Notes under the pieces: model-generated | Seen by the model: the letters and a program-made list of their open reading frames with translations, nothing else | The model's database searches: none | Told to the model about the DNA's origin: nothing | Made by a program: the position numbers and the translations under genes | Shown here: positions 1 through 8,390 of the stretch, piece after piece | How the letters are laid out: every line of letters starts with the position of its first letter | Numbering within the stretch: the stretch's first letter is position 1 | NCBI GenBank assembly: GCA_004028765.1 | Contig: SAIX01000109.1 | Location: 1-64,000, forward strand | Source: Chitinophagaceae bacterium | GTDB lineage: Bacteria; Bacteroidota; Bacteroidia; Chitinophagales; Chitinophagaceae | Length of the DNA: 64,000 bases | Direction: 5' to 3'

Positions 1-2049
1 TAAAGTGTAAGTACCTGCCGAGTTAACAGTGATAGATGAGGTAGTTGATCCGCCGGGAGCCCAGCTGTAAGTCAACCCATCTTCAGAATTTGAATTCAGT
101 GTTACAGAGCTTCCTGTACAGATTGTCGTAGAACCGTTTGCAAGGATACCCACACCAGGGTTGCCGCTTACAAATATGTTGGTAGTAGCGGTACATCCGC
201 CATTCGTTGTATAAGTGATCGTTACATTACCTGCACTTGTGGCAGTTACTTTACCTGTATTATCTACCGTTGCCACTGCAGGGTTGGATGATACCCATGC
301 ATTGCTTGATGCACCTACACCAGTACCGCTTAACTGAACTGAACCACCAATACACATCGCTGATGGTGTACCGCTGATCACAGCCTGGGGATAGATCGTA
401 GCAGTTACTGCTGTTCTTGTTGCTGATACACAACCATCGAGGCTTACCGTTTCAGCATAGAAAGTTCCACTGACATTTGTATTCAGTGTATTGCCAACAG
501 CAAGCTGAGTTCCACCTGTTGACGCATCAAACCAGCGAACGGTTCCACCGCCGCTGGCAGTCGCTGTTAAATTAACCCCATTGGGCGAGCAGGCTGATGC
601 TGCCGTACCGGTTGGTGCATTCGGTGAAGCATATACTTTAATGGTCATGCTGGCAGTAGTTGCACACTGACCGGCATTTGGTGTAAATGTATACGTAGTC
701 GTTGCCGTATTATTGATGGCAGGCGACCATGTTCCAGTGATACCATTGTTTGAAGTAGTTGGTAATGCAGATAAAGTTGTGCCTGCACAAACAGGTGCTA
801 CCAGTGTAAACGTTGGAACAGTTTTGGCAGTAACAGTTATTGAAGTTGTTGATACACCCCCGCAAAGATCTGTATAGGTTACAGTAGCAGTTCCCCCACT
901 AATACCTGTTACCAGTCCGGATGCATCAATAGTTGCAATTGCTGTATTATCTACCGACCATGTACCACCCGTATGTATATTGGAAAGCTGGGTGGTGCTG
1001 CCAACACAAACAGTAGTGGTTCCTGTGATAGGTTGCGGTGCGGTAACATAAGCTGAACAAGTTCCGCTAACCGTTCCTGCAACCCAGTTGGAAGTAGTTC
1101 CGTTTAAGGCAAAAGTATTACTCAGTGTTGCATCATTGCCATTACCCGATGCATCAACTGCAGTATTAATACCGGCATTATTTGCGTTGATATAACCGGC
1201 ATTAAGTTTGTAATACGCCTGTAAGCCTGTTTGTGGCAGGGTAAGTTCACAATGCCTGTAATGATCCAGTTCCGCAGTACAAAGCGCACGACTCCAGATA
1301 CGGATCTCATCCATATCACCTTTAAATTTCACACTTTGGTTCTGGTCAGTGCCATTACATACGCTTGATCCAAATTCAAGATTGTTATTGTTATTGATAT
1401 TAGCGATAGTAGCATTACTGGTTGCTTCCAGTACACCATCTACATAAATATTTACATTGCCAGACTGGCGGGTAAGTGCCACATGGTGCCAGTTTCCATC
1501 ACTGATAAAAGTATGACCGATCAACGCTACATAATTGGTTCCTCCCGTATTTTCAGCCATTTCCATATTCAGTATCCCATTCACTAGCTGCAGTGAGAAG
1601 AAATTATCATATCCACACACATTTCTTTTGCTTGCAAGATATTCGACACTGTTGCTCAAACTTGTGCGAACGCTCATTTCAACAGTAAAATCACCTGTGC
1701 CGAAATTCCCTAATGTATTATTGTTTACAGTAACCTTATCGTCAACCCCATCAAAGTTCAAAGCAGTTGCCGGAACCAGGTTTGCAGAAACAGTAACTGT
1801 AACAGGCGTTCTCGGTGAAGTACAATTTGTTCCTGTTACATCAACATAATAAGTTGTGGTAGAGGTAAGCACAGGGGTTGTAAAAATCGCACCGGTATAA
1901 AAAGGGGTCCCACCACTTGCAACAGTATACCAATTATAAACAGGATTTGAAACAGAGGAACTGGCCGTCAGGGTAGCAGTTCCCCCACTATTGATACTTG
2001 CCTGTCCGGAAACGGTCGGAGCAGCTAAGTTAGAAGTAACGGTTACATA
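1..2049 (-). CDS. Large secreted adhesin-like protein, C-terminal part (LamG plus Ig-like modules), partial at left edge
   Basis: On the minus strand this frame has no stop from about position 2073 down to position 1, so it is coding and continues off the window. Translated in order it gives the end of a HYR-type strand (YVTVTS, about 2030-2049), an Ig-like module with NWYTVASGG (about 1800-2030), and a LamG/concanavalin-like domain with the hallmark DGNWHHVALTR near 1470-1500 (domain about 1250-1770). Further Ig-like modules follow, including two BIG2-like ones (WSVDNTAIATID near 920-965, WVSSNPAVATVD near 255-290). Such multidomain proteins are exported and often surface-bound in Bacteroidota. 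It has no start of its own. It is the direct continuation of the frame ending at 2043, displaced by one base. Adding one T to the TTT run near 2050 would restore the sequence CSF-YVTVT, which fits a normal HYR end. It is either a disrupted gene or a sequencing error. Confidence 0.8.
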
Positions 2050-3473
2050 AATGAACAGAATGCAACATTCCCATCACTGTCTACCGCCTTGAATGTATTT
2101 GTTGTAGTTCCAACCGGGAAAACAGATCCTGATGGCAAACCTGCAGTTTGCGTTACCGTTACGGTTGGAGTAGTTGTATAAGTAATAGTTACGGAGCCCT
2201 GATTGGTAGCTTGGGTACCAGAAGTAGAACCACCCTTTGCATTCACCTGGTTAGTGCCGCCGTTATAAGAACCACCTCCACCACCATAGCAGCCAGATGT
2301 AGTTCCGCCGGCAGTTATATTCCCGCGTGAGCCACCACCACCGCCATTGTATCCGCCACCGCCACCGCCAGCATTCACACCACTACCCCCTCCGCCGAAA
2401 CCGCCGGAAAAAGCATATGAATAGGTGGTCGGGGTCATATTTCCGGATGCAATTGCATTTGCGGGGCTTATGCCACCGGTACCGGTTGTGGTTTGAGGGC
2501 TGGTTAAAGCAGTACCCACGGTAGAAATCGCGTCATCACCATTAGCAGAAAATGCAGCCCCGCCAGCGCCGCCTGTTCCGCCGGTATTGGGAGTTCCGGC
2601 TGCACCTCCACCAGTACCTCTTTTACCACCTAGTGAAAAATTTGTCAGCTTTCCTCCATCACCTGATGAATAACCAAGCGAGGCCCCTGAACTAAAATAA
2701 GCTCCGTCGTTTGCATCAAGCGTAATATTCGCATCTGCCACAGTAGAACCCGTAGTGGTAAAAGAAGCGCCACCGCCACCGCCGGCCACCAATAATAATT
2801 TCGTTTTGTCAGAAAAACTTGCATCCCTGCTTATCCACGTAGCGCCACCACCGCCACCGCCATTGGTAGTTGCACCGCCGGGAGCACCCCTTTGCCCTAT
2901 GATATAATAGATTGTTTCACCAGGCGTAACAGCAAAATCGCCTTGCATTGAAGCGCCTTTACCACCCAGATTAGCACCCCTCGTTCCACCCGGCCCACCG
3001 ATTGCTTTAAATGTTACAGAAGTAACATTCGCCGGAACTGCAAAACTTTTTACAACACTTGTTGTATAATACTCTGTTGAAGAAAACGTAACCCCGGCGA
3101 CCGTTGCAGTGGGCGCTGTATAATTCACAACCTGACCGCAATAAGAAGGATCACTAGATACCGTAATAGCAGACGGGCAGTTGCTAAAAACTGGTCCTGC
3201 GAAAACAGGAACCGAAAGGTCGGCCTTTACTTCAGCTATTGAAATTTTTTCCCGGTTATCAGCCTGAACTGAAATATCAGCAGTCTGCGCTTTTTGTATC
3301 AGGAATTCTGCATCTGATTTGATTACCTGATGCGTTGCATCAGATTTCATCTTTTGATTCAAAGCCTTGTCGGCCAGGTGAAAGAAAGATGCATGATTGC
3401 TGCCGGAAAAGGCATTGATCAAGATCAAAGCAGATGAAACCACTAACAAGAGTTTCGGTAAAGCTTTTCTCAT
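2043..3473 (-). CDS. Adhesin-like protein, N-terminal part: signal peptide, HYR domain split by a glycine-rich domain; frameshifted
   Basis: About 476 residues. I chose the start at 3473 (MRKALPKLLLVVSSALIL) because it gives a classical signal peptide; the open frame extends further upstream but that part does not look like protein. Residues about 95-125 look like the first half of a HYR domain (NCPSAITVSSDP, YCGQVVNY). A glycine-rich domain follows (about 140-420) with many GGGGG runs and the spaced motif ATWISRDAS, resembling the Gly_rich (ALK/LTK-type) family. The second half of the HYR domain then resumes (TAGLPSGSVFPVGTTTNTF, about 440-460). The frame stops at CSFM exactly where a HYR domain would continue, and the continuation lies in the -1 frame in the feature at 1-2049. 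The two features are therefore one gene broken by a single-base change. No neighbour shares its strand closely, so it is probably transcribed alone. Confidence 0.75.
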   Translation of the reverse strand: MRKALPKLLLVVSSALILINAFSGSNHASFFHLADKALNQKMKSDATHQVIKSDAEFLIQKAQTADISVQADNREKISIAEVKADLSVPVFAGPVFSNCPSAITVSSDPSYCGQVVNYTAPTATVAGVTFSSTEYYTTSVVKSFAVPANVTSVTFKAIGGPGGTRGANLGGKGASMQGDFAVTPGETIYYIIGQRGAPGGATTNGGGGGGATWISRDASFSDKTKLLLVAGGGGGASFTTTGSTVADANITLDANDGAYFSSGASLGYSSGDGGKLTNFSLGGKRGTGGGAAGTPNTGGTGGAGGAAFSANGDDAISTVGTALTSPQTTTGTGGISPANAIASGNMTPTTYSYAFSGGFGGGGSGVNAGGGGGGYNGGGGGSRGNITAGGTTSGCYGGGGGSYNGGTNQVNAKGGSTSGTQATNQGSVTITYTTTPTVTVTQTAGLPSGSVFPVGTTTNTFKAVDSDGNVAFCSFM

Positions 3474-4180
3474 AAAAGCAGATTTTATCTTAATGATTTT
3501 GAGACAAACCGTTTTGATTTTCAAGGGAAAAATCAATAGAATTTTTCTTCCCGGAAAATCAACCAATCGCTGAAAGCCGCACCAGTAAAGGGATTCACAG
3601 ATTTGCAGATAAAGAATCTTACTACACAGAAACCGTGTTAACACGGTTATAAAATCGTTGAAAAGACCTGCCCCTTTATATGTCCAAAGTCACCATTTCA
3701 CTACAGAATTGGTTAAAACCTTTAACAATATTAACTATTTGTAGTGATAATCCTACAGTTTAAGCAGTTTTTAATAGAAAAACTGTCGTTTCTTGTCGTC
3801 TTATTACGACAAACTACTCCGTTTTATACCCGGGTTTCTGTTAATAGATTGAATGATAATAATTTATGCTACTCCTTAGAATGAATTCGATCAAAATAGA
3901 GCTGAAATTGAAAGGCAGGCCCCTGATCGCCCAAAACTGCCTTCCGGAAAACCGGCTTTCCCAATTAACAAAAAATTGGCCTCTTGCCTTGCAACTTCTG
4001 GCATGGCGAAAAACGCTTTTTTCATGCTTCCGGTAGGTGCATTTCACGCTTCAGCAGAAAGGGCATCATTCTGCTGAAAGATGTGCACGATCGGCAGCAC
4101 CACCAATGTATTTTGGCTATCGCTCAGGGAGGTTTCAGGATAGTTTAGCCTATTCTTTCAAACCATTAAACAGTCCGATT
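3474..4180. other. Intergenic region between divergent adhesin and PepSY-like genes
   Basis: About 700 bases that I cannot assign to a gene. It is AT-rich near 3660-3830 and includes an 18-bp perfect palindrome (3631-3648). It also has a TGTCGT/TGTCGT/ACGACA repeat cluster around 3783-3812. Open frames here have no family features. It presumably holds both divergent promoters, but I see no clean TAnnTTTG box. Confidence 0.5.
3631..3648. promoter_or_regulatory. Perfect 18-bp palindrome upstream of the adhesin gene
   Basis: AACCGTGTTAACACGGTT is its own reverse complement over all 18 bases. It lies about 160 bases upstream of the chosen adhesin start. Its size and symmetry suit a dimeric repressor or activator site. 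No regulator gene adjoins it, so the role is inference only. Confidence 0.35.
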
Positions 4181-4618
4181 ATGAAAAAGATGATGCTCAC
4201 TGCCTGCCTGATCATAGTATGTGCAGCAGGCTTTTCCGCCAATGTGAACGAAGAAGTTCTCAAAATTTTCTCAAAATCCTATCCCGATGCCAAAGCCATT
4301 TCCTGGACCGAACAGAAAAATGGCTATCTCGTATACTTTAACCGGAAAGATATCAGCTACCGCGTAGTGTACGATGACGATGGAAATGTTGTGTATTCGA
4401 TCAAATATTATGGCGAAGACAATCTCTCGCCACTGATCATAAATAAGATCAAAAAAGGATATCCTGATTATAAGATCCACAGTGTAGTGGAAAAATCAAG
4501 CGAAAGCAATGTCGAATACCATATCATCATCGAGGGCCAGAAAAAACTGGTCACGCTGAAGGCCGATCCCCTTGGCAATTATGAGATCGAAAGCAAATAC
4601 GACAAAGCGGATTCCTAA
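4181..4618 (+). CDS. PepSY-like (BLIP-like) exported small protein
   Basis: 145 residues starting at ATG 4181, where MKKMMLTACLIIVCAAGFSA gives a clear signal peptide; the open frame upstream is not protein-like. The mature part has two repeated units of the PepSY-like 'beta-lactamase-inhibitor-like' fold: a helix such as NEEVLKIFSKSYPDAKAISW, followed by strands (GYLVYFNRKDISYRVVYDDDG), then IINKIKKGYPDYKIHSV. This pattern, two copies of helix plus YPDAK/YPDYK and a beta sheet, is common in periplasmic proteins of Bacteroidota. The function of the family is not established; binding to an envelope partner is plausible. The gene stands alone with large gaps on both sides. Confidence 0.75.
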   Translation: MKKMMLTACLIIVCAAGFSANVNEEVLKIFSKSYPDAKAISWTEQKNGYLVYFNRKDISYRVVYDDDGNVVYSIKYYGEDNLSPLIINKIKKGYPDYKIHSVVEKSSESNVEYHIIIEGQKKLVTLKADPLGNYEIESKYDKADS

Positions 4619-5058
4619 AATCATCCGCCCGCACCAGTTTACCGTACTGGCCAGGCCATTTTCCAGGTCATATTCCGGCAGGTATCCAGAGCCTCCAGCA
4701 GGGTCGCATCCACGGCCCGGTTGGGGGTTTTGATTTTTTTACATCTATCCGGGGTGCTTTCATCGGTTTCTTTGATCGCAGAAGTGAAGCAGCCATATTT
4801 TTCTGCGGTCGAACAGTGCTTACATTACAACTGTCAGCAGTTATCGGGATCTGTATCTGCAAAACGGATATTCCTTGCCTGAGGTATTGTTTAGGCTTGA
4901 TCAGCCTGCATCAGCAAAGCATTTACTCCTTTTTGCGCATGTCTTTTTACCTAATAAGATACAGATCAGCGATATTATTTTTTTACTGCTTTGAGAATAT
5001 GCCGAAAGTAACCAGCAATACCGGTAGGTTGAATGAAAAAGTATATTCCAGCTGTGGG
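4619..5058. other. Intergenic region, no gene recognised
   Basis: About 440 bases between the PepSY-like gene (plus) and the DinB-fold gene (minus). Short open frames on both strands show no family resemblance. I see no clear terminator or repeat. It may include decayed coding sequence, but nothing is recognisable. Confidence 0.4.
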
Positions 5059-5601
5059 TCACATCGAATTCAAGTCCAACTTCGCTTCTCTTATCAGCGT
5101 TCGTATCTGCCCCCTGTGATTGACCTCATGGGTCAAAACATGAAACCATTTAAAATAGTTATTGATCTTTTTGTTTTCACCGAATCTTGATTCGTCTAAT
5201 AACCATGCATCGTCACGGATGGAAAGTTCGGTAAGTGTTATTTGCCTTACCTGTTCAAGTTTTTCCAGATAATAATGGATCGGGTGACCTTTTATTTCCT
5301 GGTTTGATTTACTGTCTAATGAAAAGTAATTCCCCCACGCATTTTTTTCTTCTGTGTTTACCTGGCGGTTATAAAAAGTTGCCGCCTGATAACCGATTTC
5401 AGCAGCGGCAATATGTAATAGCAACGAGCCGATCGAATTACTGTTTTTGTGAGGAAGGTATTCAAGCTCCTGTACGGTTAACTTTTCAACTGCCGAAATG
5501 GTACCATGTCTCACAAAATTGAGCATAGAAACAAGATGCGATACTTGCTCCGAGTAACCCGGGACAGCCCCGATAAAAAATAAATTTTCGATGCCTGTCA
5601 T
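5059..5601 (-). CDS. DinB-superfamily (DUF664-like) putative metal-dependent enzyme
   Basis: 180 residues, the normal size for a DinB/YfiT-like four-helix bundle. The three histidines that usually bind a metal are visible: HIAAAEIGY near residue 64 and HVLTHEVNHRGQI near residues 154-163, where the HxxxH spacing typical of the last helix appears. Members include thiol transferases and damage-inducible proteins of unknown substrate; the reaction here cannot be told from sequence. The gene follows mnmE on the same strand after about 130 bases and could be co-transcribed. The protein is presumably cytoplasmic, as no signal peptide is seen. Confidence 0.75.
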   Translation of the reverse strand: MTGIENLFFIGAVPGYSEQVSHLVSMLNFVRHGTISAVEKLTVQELEYLPHKNSNSIGSLLLHIAAAEIGYQAATFYNRQVNTEEKNAWGNYFSLDSKSNQEIKGHPIHYYLEKLEQVRQITLTELSIRDDAWLLDESRFGENKKINNYFKWFHVLTHEVNHRGQIRTLIREAKLDLNSM

Positions 5602-5733
5602 ATAAATTTTTGATTTGACTTACCGCTAAATTTTAAATGCAAAATAGAAAAGTATTGGCCATTATGCATACTTACTCCATCATGTTCCCTGCCGTGAGAA
5701 GGGTAAGAGGCGCAGCGAAATTGGTGGAGGATG

Positions 5734-7116
5734 TTATTTCCCGATACAAAACTTCGAAAAAATAAAATCCAGCTGGTCTTCATTTGTGATCTGCCCGGTA
5801 ATGGTACCGAGATAATGCAGGCATTGGCGGATATCAAGCGCGAGCAGGTCACCGGGGATATTGTTCTCGAGGCCCTGCTGCACTTCTTCCAATGAGCGAT
5901 CCAGTTTTTGCAGGGCTTCAAAATGGCGGGCATTGGTTACGATGGTGGATTCCATCACCACTTCTCCGCTCGTGGCAGTTTTTACTAATGCATTTTTTAA
6001 TGCATCGATATTCAGGTGGTCTTTCGCAGAAATAAAGATCACATTATCCACCGCAGAGAATGCATTCTGTTCCGCATCACTGCTCTTCTCCGATTTGTTC
6101 CCGATGAGCAGGTAGCGGATATTTTCTTTTTGAAATGCCGATATAACTGCATGGAGATCATCCGCCGTGGTTTGGTTCACATCAAACAGGTATACCACTA
6201 AATTGGCTTCGCGCATTTTGGCGAGACTTTTTTCCACTCCGATACTTTCGATTGTATCCTGTGTGTGTTCGCGGATACCTGCCGTATCAATCAGGCGGAA
6301 AAGGATACCGTTAATGTTGAGCACTTCTTCAATGGTATCGCGCGTGGTACCGGCAATATCACTAACGATGGCGCGGTTCTCATTCAGCAAGGTATTCAGC
6401 AAAGTGGATTTCCCCGCATTGGGTTTACCGATGATGGCCACCTGCACCCCGTTGCGGATCACATTACCCAATTGGAAAGAACTGAGCAGTTTGCCGGTGG
6501 CAGTGCGTAGCTGGACAATGAGGTCTTTGAATTCTTTTCTGTCGGCAAACGCCACATCTTCCTGTGAGAAATCGAGTTCGAGTTCGATCAATGCTGAGAA
6601 GCGGATGAGTTGCTCTCGTAAAACAGACAGGTCGGAAGAAAACCCGCCACGCATACTGTGCAAAGCGGTTTTGCGGCTGGCTTCTGTATTGCTCGCGATA
6701 AGATCGGCCACGGCTTCGGCCTGTGCAAGATCCAGCTTACCATTCAGGAAAGCACGTTGGGTAAACTCGCCGGGCTTTGCCATGCGCAGGCCTCTGGAAA
6801 GCAATACCTGAATAATATTTTCAATGATAAAAGGCGAACCGTGACAACTGATCTCGATCACGTCTTCGCCGGTATAAGAACGAGGGCCTTTGAATAGAGA
6901 GAGCACCACTTCATCAAGCTGCATGCCTTCATTAACAAGATACCCCACCTGTATAGTATGTGAAGCCTGCTGCAGGAGATTTTTGGAAGGGAACAATGCA
7001 TTGAGAACGGGAAAACTTTGCGGGCCGCTTACCCGTATCACACCAATGGCGCCGATACCCGGAGGCGTAGCCAATGCCACGATTGTATCATCCCATCCGC
7101 TGAGTGGTGTATGCAT
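5734..7116 (-). CDS. mnmE: tRNA uridine-5-carboxymethylaminomethyl(34) synthesis GTPase MnmE
   Basis: 460 residues, full length. MnmE with MnmG modifies the wobble uridine (U34) of certain tRNAs, using GTP, methylene-tetrahydrofolate and FAD. The N-terminal folate-binding domain begins DTIVALATPPGIGAIGVIR. The GTPase domain inserted in the helical region has the P-loop GKPNAGKS (230-237), the GTTRDT switch (256-261), DTAG (277-280) and NKSE. The protein ends in the diagnostic CIGK motif whose cysteine is essential in the family. A TAATTTTG promoter box lies 13 bases before the start (7130-7137). A DinB-fold gene follows downstream on the same strand. Confidence 0.97.
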   Translation of the reverse strand: MHTPLSGWDDTIVALATPPGIGAIGVIRVSGPQSFPVLNALFPSKNLLQQASHTIQVGYLVNEGMQLDEVVLSLFKGPRSYTGEDVIEISCHGSPFIIENIIQVLLSRGLRMAKPGEFTQRAFLNGKLDLAQAEAVADLIASNTEASRKTALHSMRGGFSSDLSVLREQLIRFSALIELELDFSQEDVAFADRKEFKDLIVQLRTATGKLLSSFQLGNVIRNGVQVAIIGKPNAGKSTLLNTLLNENRAIVSDIAGTTRDTIEEVLNINGILFRLIDTAGIREHTQDTIESIGVEKSLAKMREANLVVYLFDVNQTTADDLHAVISAFQKENIRYLLIGNKSEKSSDAEQNAFSAVDNVIFISAKDHLNIDALKNALVKTATSGEVVMESTIVTNARHFEALQKLDRSLEEVQQGLENNIPGDLLALDIRQCLHYLGTITGQITNEDQLDFIFSKFCIGK

Positions 7117-7129
7117 ATTTTGTTTTGCG

Positions 7130-7137
7130 CAAAATTA
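7130..7137 (-). promoter_or_regulatory. Bacteroidota -7 promoter box for mnmE
   Basis: On the minus strand the sequence TAATTTTG followed by C matches the Bacteroidota -7 consensus TAnnTTTG, 13 bases before the mnmE ATG. I could not find a good -33 TTTG at 19-21 bases, so the call rests on the -7 box and its position. Confidence 0.5.
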
Positions 7138-7150
7138 GAACAAAGGGGGG

Positions 7151-7248
7151 AATGGTGAATGGGCAGTGGTGAGTGGTGAATTCTATCATTCGCCGATCCG
7201 TTGATTCGTGAATGCAGAATTGTGAATGGGCAGTGGTGAATGGTGAAT
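7151..7248. repeat. Two copies of GTGAATGGGCAGTGGTGAATGG-like intergenic repeat (family A)
   Basis: Positions 7151-7181 and 7221-7248 hold near-identical words such as TGAATGGGCAGTGGTGA, about 70 bases apart and in the same orientation. The same word occurs at 8266, 15215, 24666, 48907 and 59255. It is not coding here. Confidence 0.8.
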
Positions 7249-7320
7249 ATTTTACAGTAAACTTTTTAACCCCTTTAACCCTTATAACTCCTTTGTACTG
7301 AAGATGCCAGTCCTAAATAA

Positions 7321-7355
7321 TGCAACAACCGGTAACCCGGCAACCGGCTGTTGCA
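7321..7355. terminator. Long hairpin downstream of the second tonB gene
   Basis: A 13-bp stem (7321-7333 with 7343-7355, one G-T pair on the minus-strand RNA) around a 9-base loop. It lies 26 bases past the tonB stop at 7381. No strong U-run follows in the minus direction, so it may stop transcription weakly or protect the 3' end. Confidence 0.5.
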
Positions 7356-7380
7356 TTGCGCTTTTACATCATAAAAAAAT

Positions 7381-8205
7381 CTATTGCTCCATTACCTGGA
7401 AAGTGATGTTTTGTTTCTGGCGGTACATTACATTTCTACCGTTTTGCACAGCAGGGTTCCATTTAGGGCCTTTCTGGATTACGCGAACAGCTTCTGCGGC
7501 GATACCATAGCCAGGATCGTTTTCGGCGCGTACATCGCTTACAAAACCGTTTTTATCCACGATAAAGGAAACCGTAACGGTATATCTCGCAGGCGGTGCA
7601 CCATTTTCAACCGGGATATCCTGGTTCAGGTTGCGCTGCAGAAATTTATTCCATGCGGCTTGTCCGCCGGGAAACACTGCCTGTTGCTGCACATCTATAA
7701 ATATTTCATCGATATCATTCTTTTTTACAGGAGCTTCTGCAACACCTGTGGCTTTTTCAACCGGTGGAGCAATCATATCCTCTCCTTTATCACCCTCCTG
7801 CCTGAAATTATCGAGGTGTGTATTCAGCATATCTTCAACGGGTTTTAATTCATCTTCTGGCTTTACTTTATCATCTTCAACGATCAAAGGCGGAGTGTCA
7901 TTAATCGTTTCCAGTTTGGGCAATGGTTTTTTTTCTTCTGGCTTTGGTAACTCCTGCTTTATTTCTTCTTTTTTAAAATTCTGTAATTCAACGGTGGTGG
8001 CCAATTCCATGGCAGTTGATTTTTTCCGCGCATTCGCGAGAAGAGAGGAGCCCACAAAAAGCAAACAGAGTACAAAAGTTCCCGTGATGGCATAACCGAT
8101 GCGGCGGTCGTAATTTTTGCGCAGTTCATATGCGCCATACGATTTGTTTTTTCCATCAAATAAAATGTCGAGGAATTCAGCAGTGAGAATGTTTTTCGTT
8201 TCCAT
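7381..8205 (-). CDS. tonB: Energy transducer TonB (second of two tandem paralogues)
   Basis: 274 residues. TonB links the inner-membrane ExbB/ExbD proton motor to outer-membrane receptors. It begins with a short cytoplasmic leader containing FLDILFDGKNKSYGAYELRK, a block typical of Bacteroidota TonB. One membrane helix follows (about 36-58). The periplasmic spacer is rich in Lys, Glu and Pro (about 75-150), and the TonB C-terminal domain (about 180-274) has FPGGQAAWNKFLQRNLN, YTVTVSFIVDKNG and GPKWNPAVQNGR. It is closely similar to the neighbour at 8391-9221, indicating tandem duplication. A perfect 25-bp inverted repeat and a terminator lie between the two, so this copy may be expressed separately from the exb operon. 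Confidence 0.93.
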   Translation of the reverse strand: METKNILTAEFLDILFDGKNKSYGAYELRKNYDRRIGYAITGTFVLCLLFVGSSLLANARKKSTAMELATTVELQNFKKEEIKQELPKPEEKKPLPKLETINDTPPLIVEDDKVKPEDELKPVEDMLNTHLDNFRQEGDKGEDMIAPPVEKATGVAEAPVKKNDIDEIFIDVQQQAVFPGGQAAWNKFLQRNLNQDIPVENGAPPARYTVTVSFIVDKNGFVSDVRAENDPGYGIAAEAVRVIQKGPKWNPAVQNGRNVMYRQKQNITFQVMEQ

Positions 8206-8265
8206 AGTAGTAAGTTTCTACTATGATGCTGTGTTTTGGTGAATCCACAGGCAGAACTGTTAAAG

Positions 8266-8338
8266 GTGAGTGGTGAATGGGCAATGGTGAATAAAAAATA
8301 TTCATTAAAAATCTCACCATTGCCCATTCACCACTCAC
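8266..8338. repeat. Family A perfect inverted repeat, 25-bp arms, between the two tonB genes
   Basis: Arms 8266-8290 and 8314-8338 are exact reverse complements; the left arm starts GTGAGTGGTGAATGGGCAAT. The 23-base spacer is AT-rich. It directly precedes the terminator at 8341-8371 and is the best-formed member of the family in the window. Confidence 0.95.
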
Positions 8339-8340
8339 AA

Positions 8341-8371
8341 AAAAAACTCCCGCTTTCGGCGGGAGTTTTTT
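8341..8371. terminator. Intrinsic terminator after the first tonB gene (bidirectional form)
   Basis: Stem CTCCCGC (8347-8353) pairs with GCGGGAG (8359-8365) around TTTCG. A-runs and T-runs on either side give a U-tract on both strands. It lies 20 bases past the tonB stop at 8391 in the minus direction. Confidence 0.9.
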
Positions 8372-8390
8372 AAAATTATCTCGAAGAATA

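Noticed and set aside
3841-4047. Short minus-strand frame in the adhesin upstream region
   Set aside because: No ribosome site, no domain, composition not protein-like.
4668-4862. Short minus-strand frame in the 4619-5058 gap
   Set aside because: 64 residues, Lys/Pro-rich, no start signal or family; not supportable as a gene.
6167-6811. Long plus-strand open frame opposite mnmE
   Set aside because: It is antisense to a certain gene, has Ser/Arg-rich composition and no family features; it arises from the codon pattern of mnmE.
7151-7248. CRISPR array
   Set aside because: The repeated words are irregular in length and spacing, have no uniform spacers and no cas genes are in the window.
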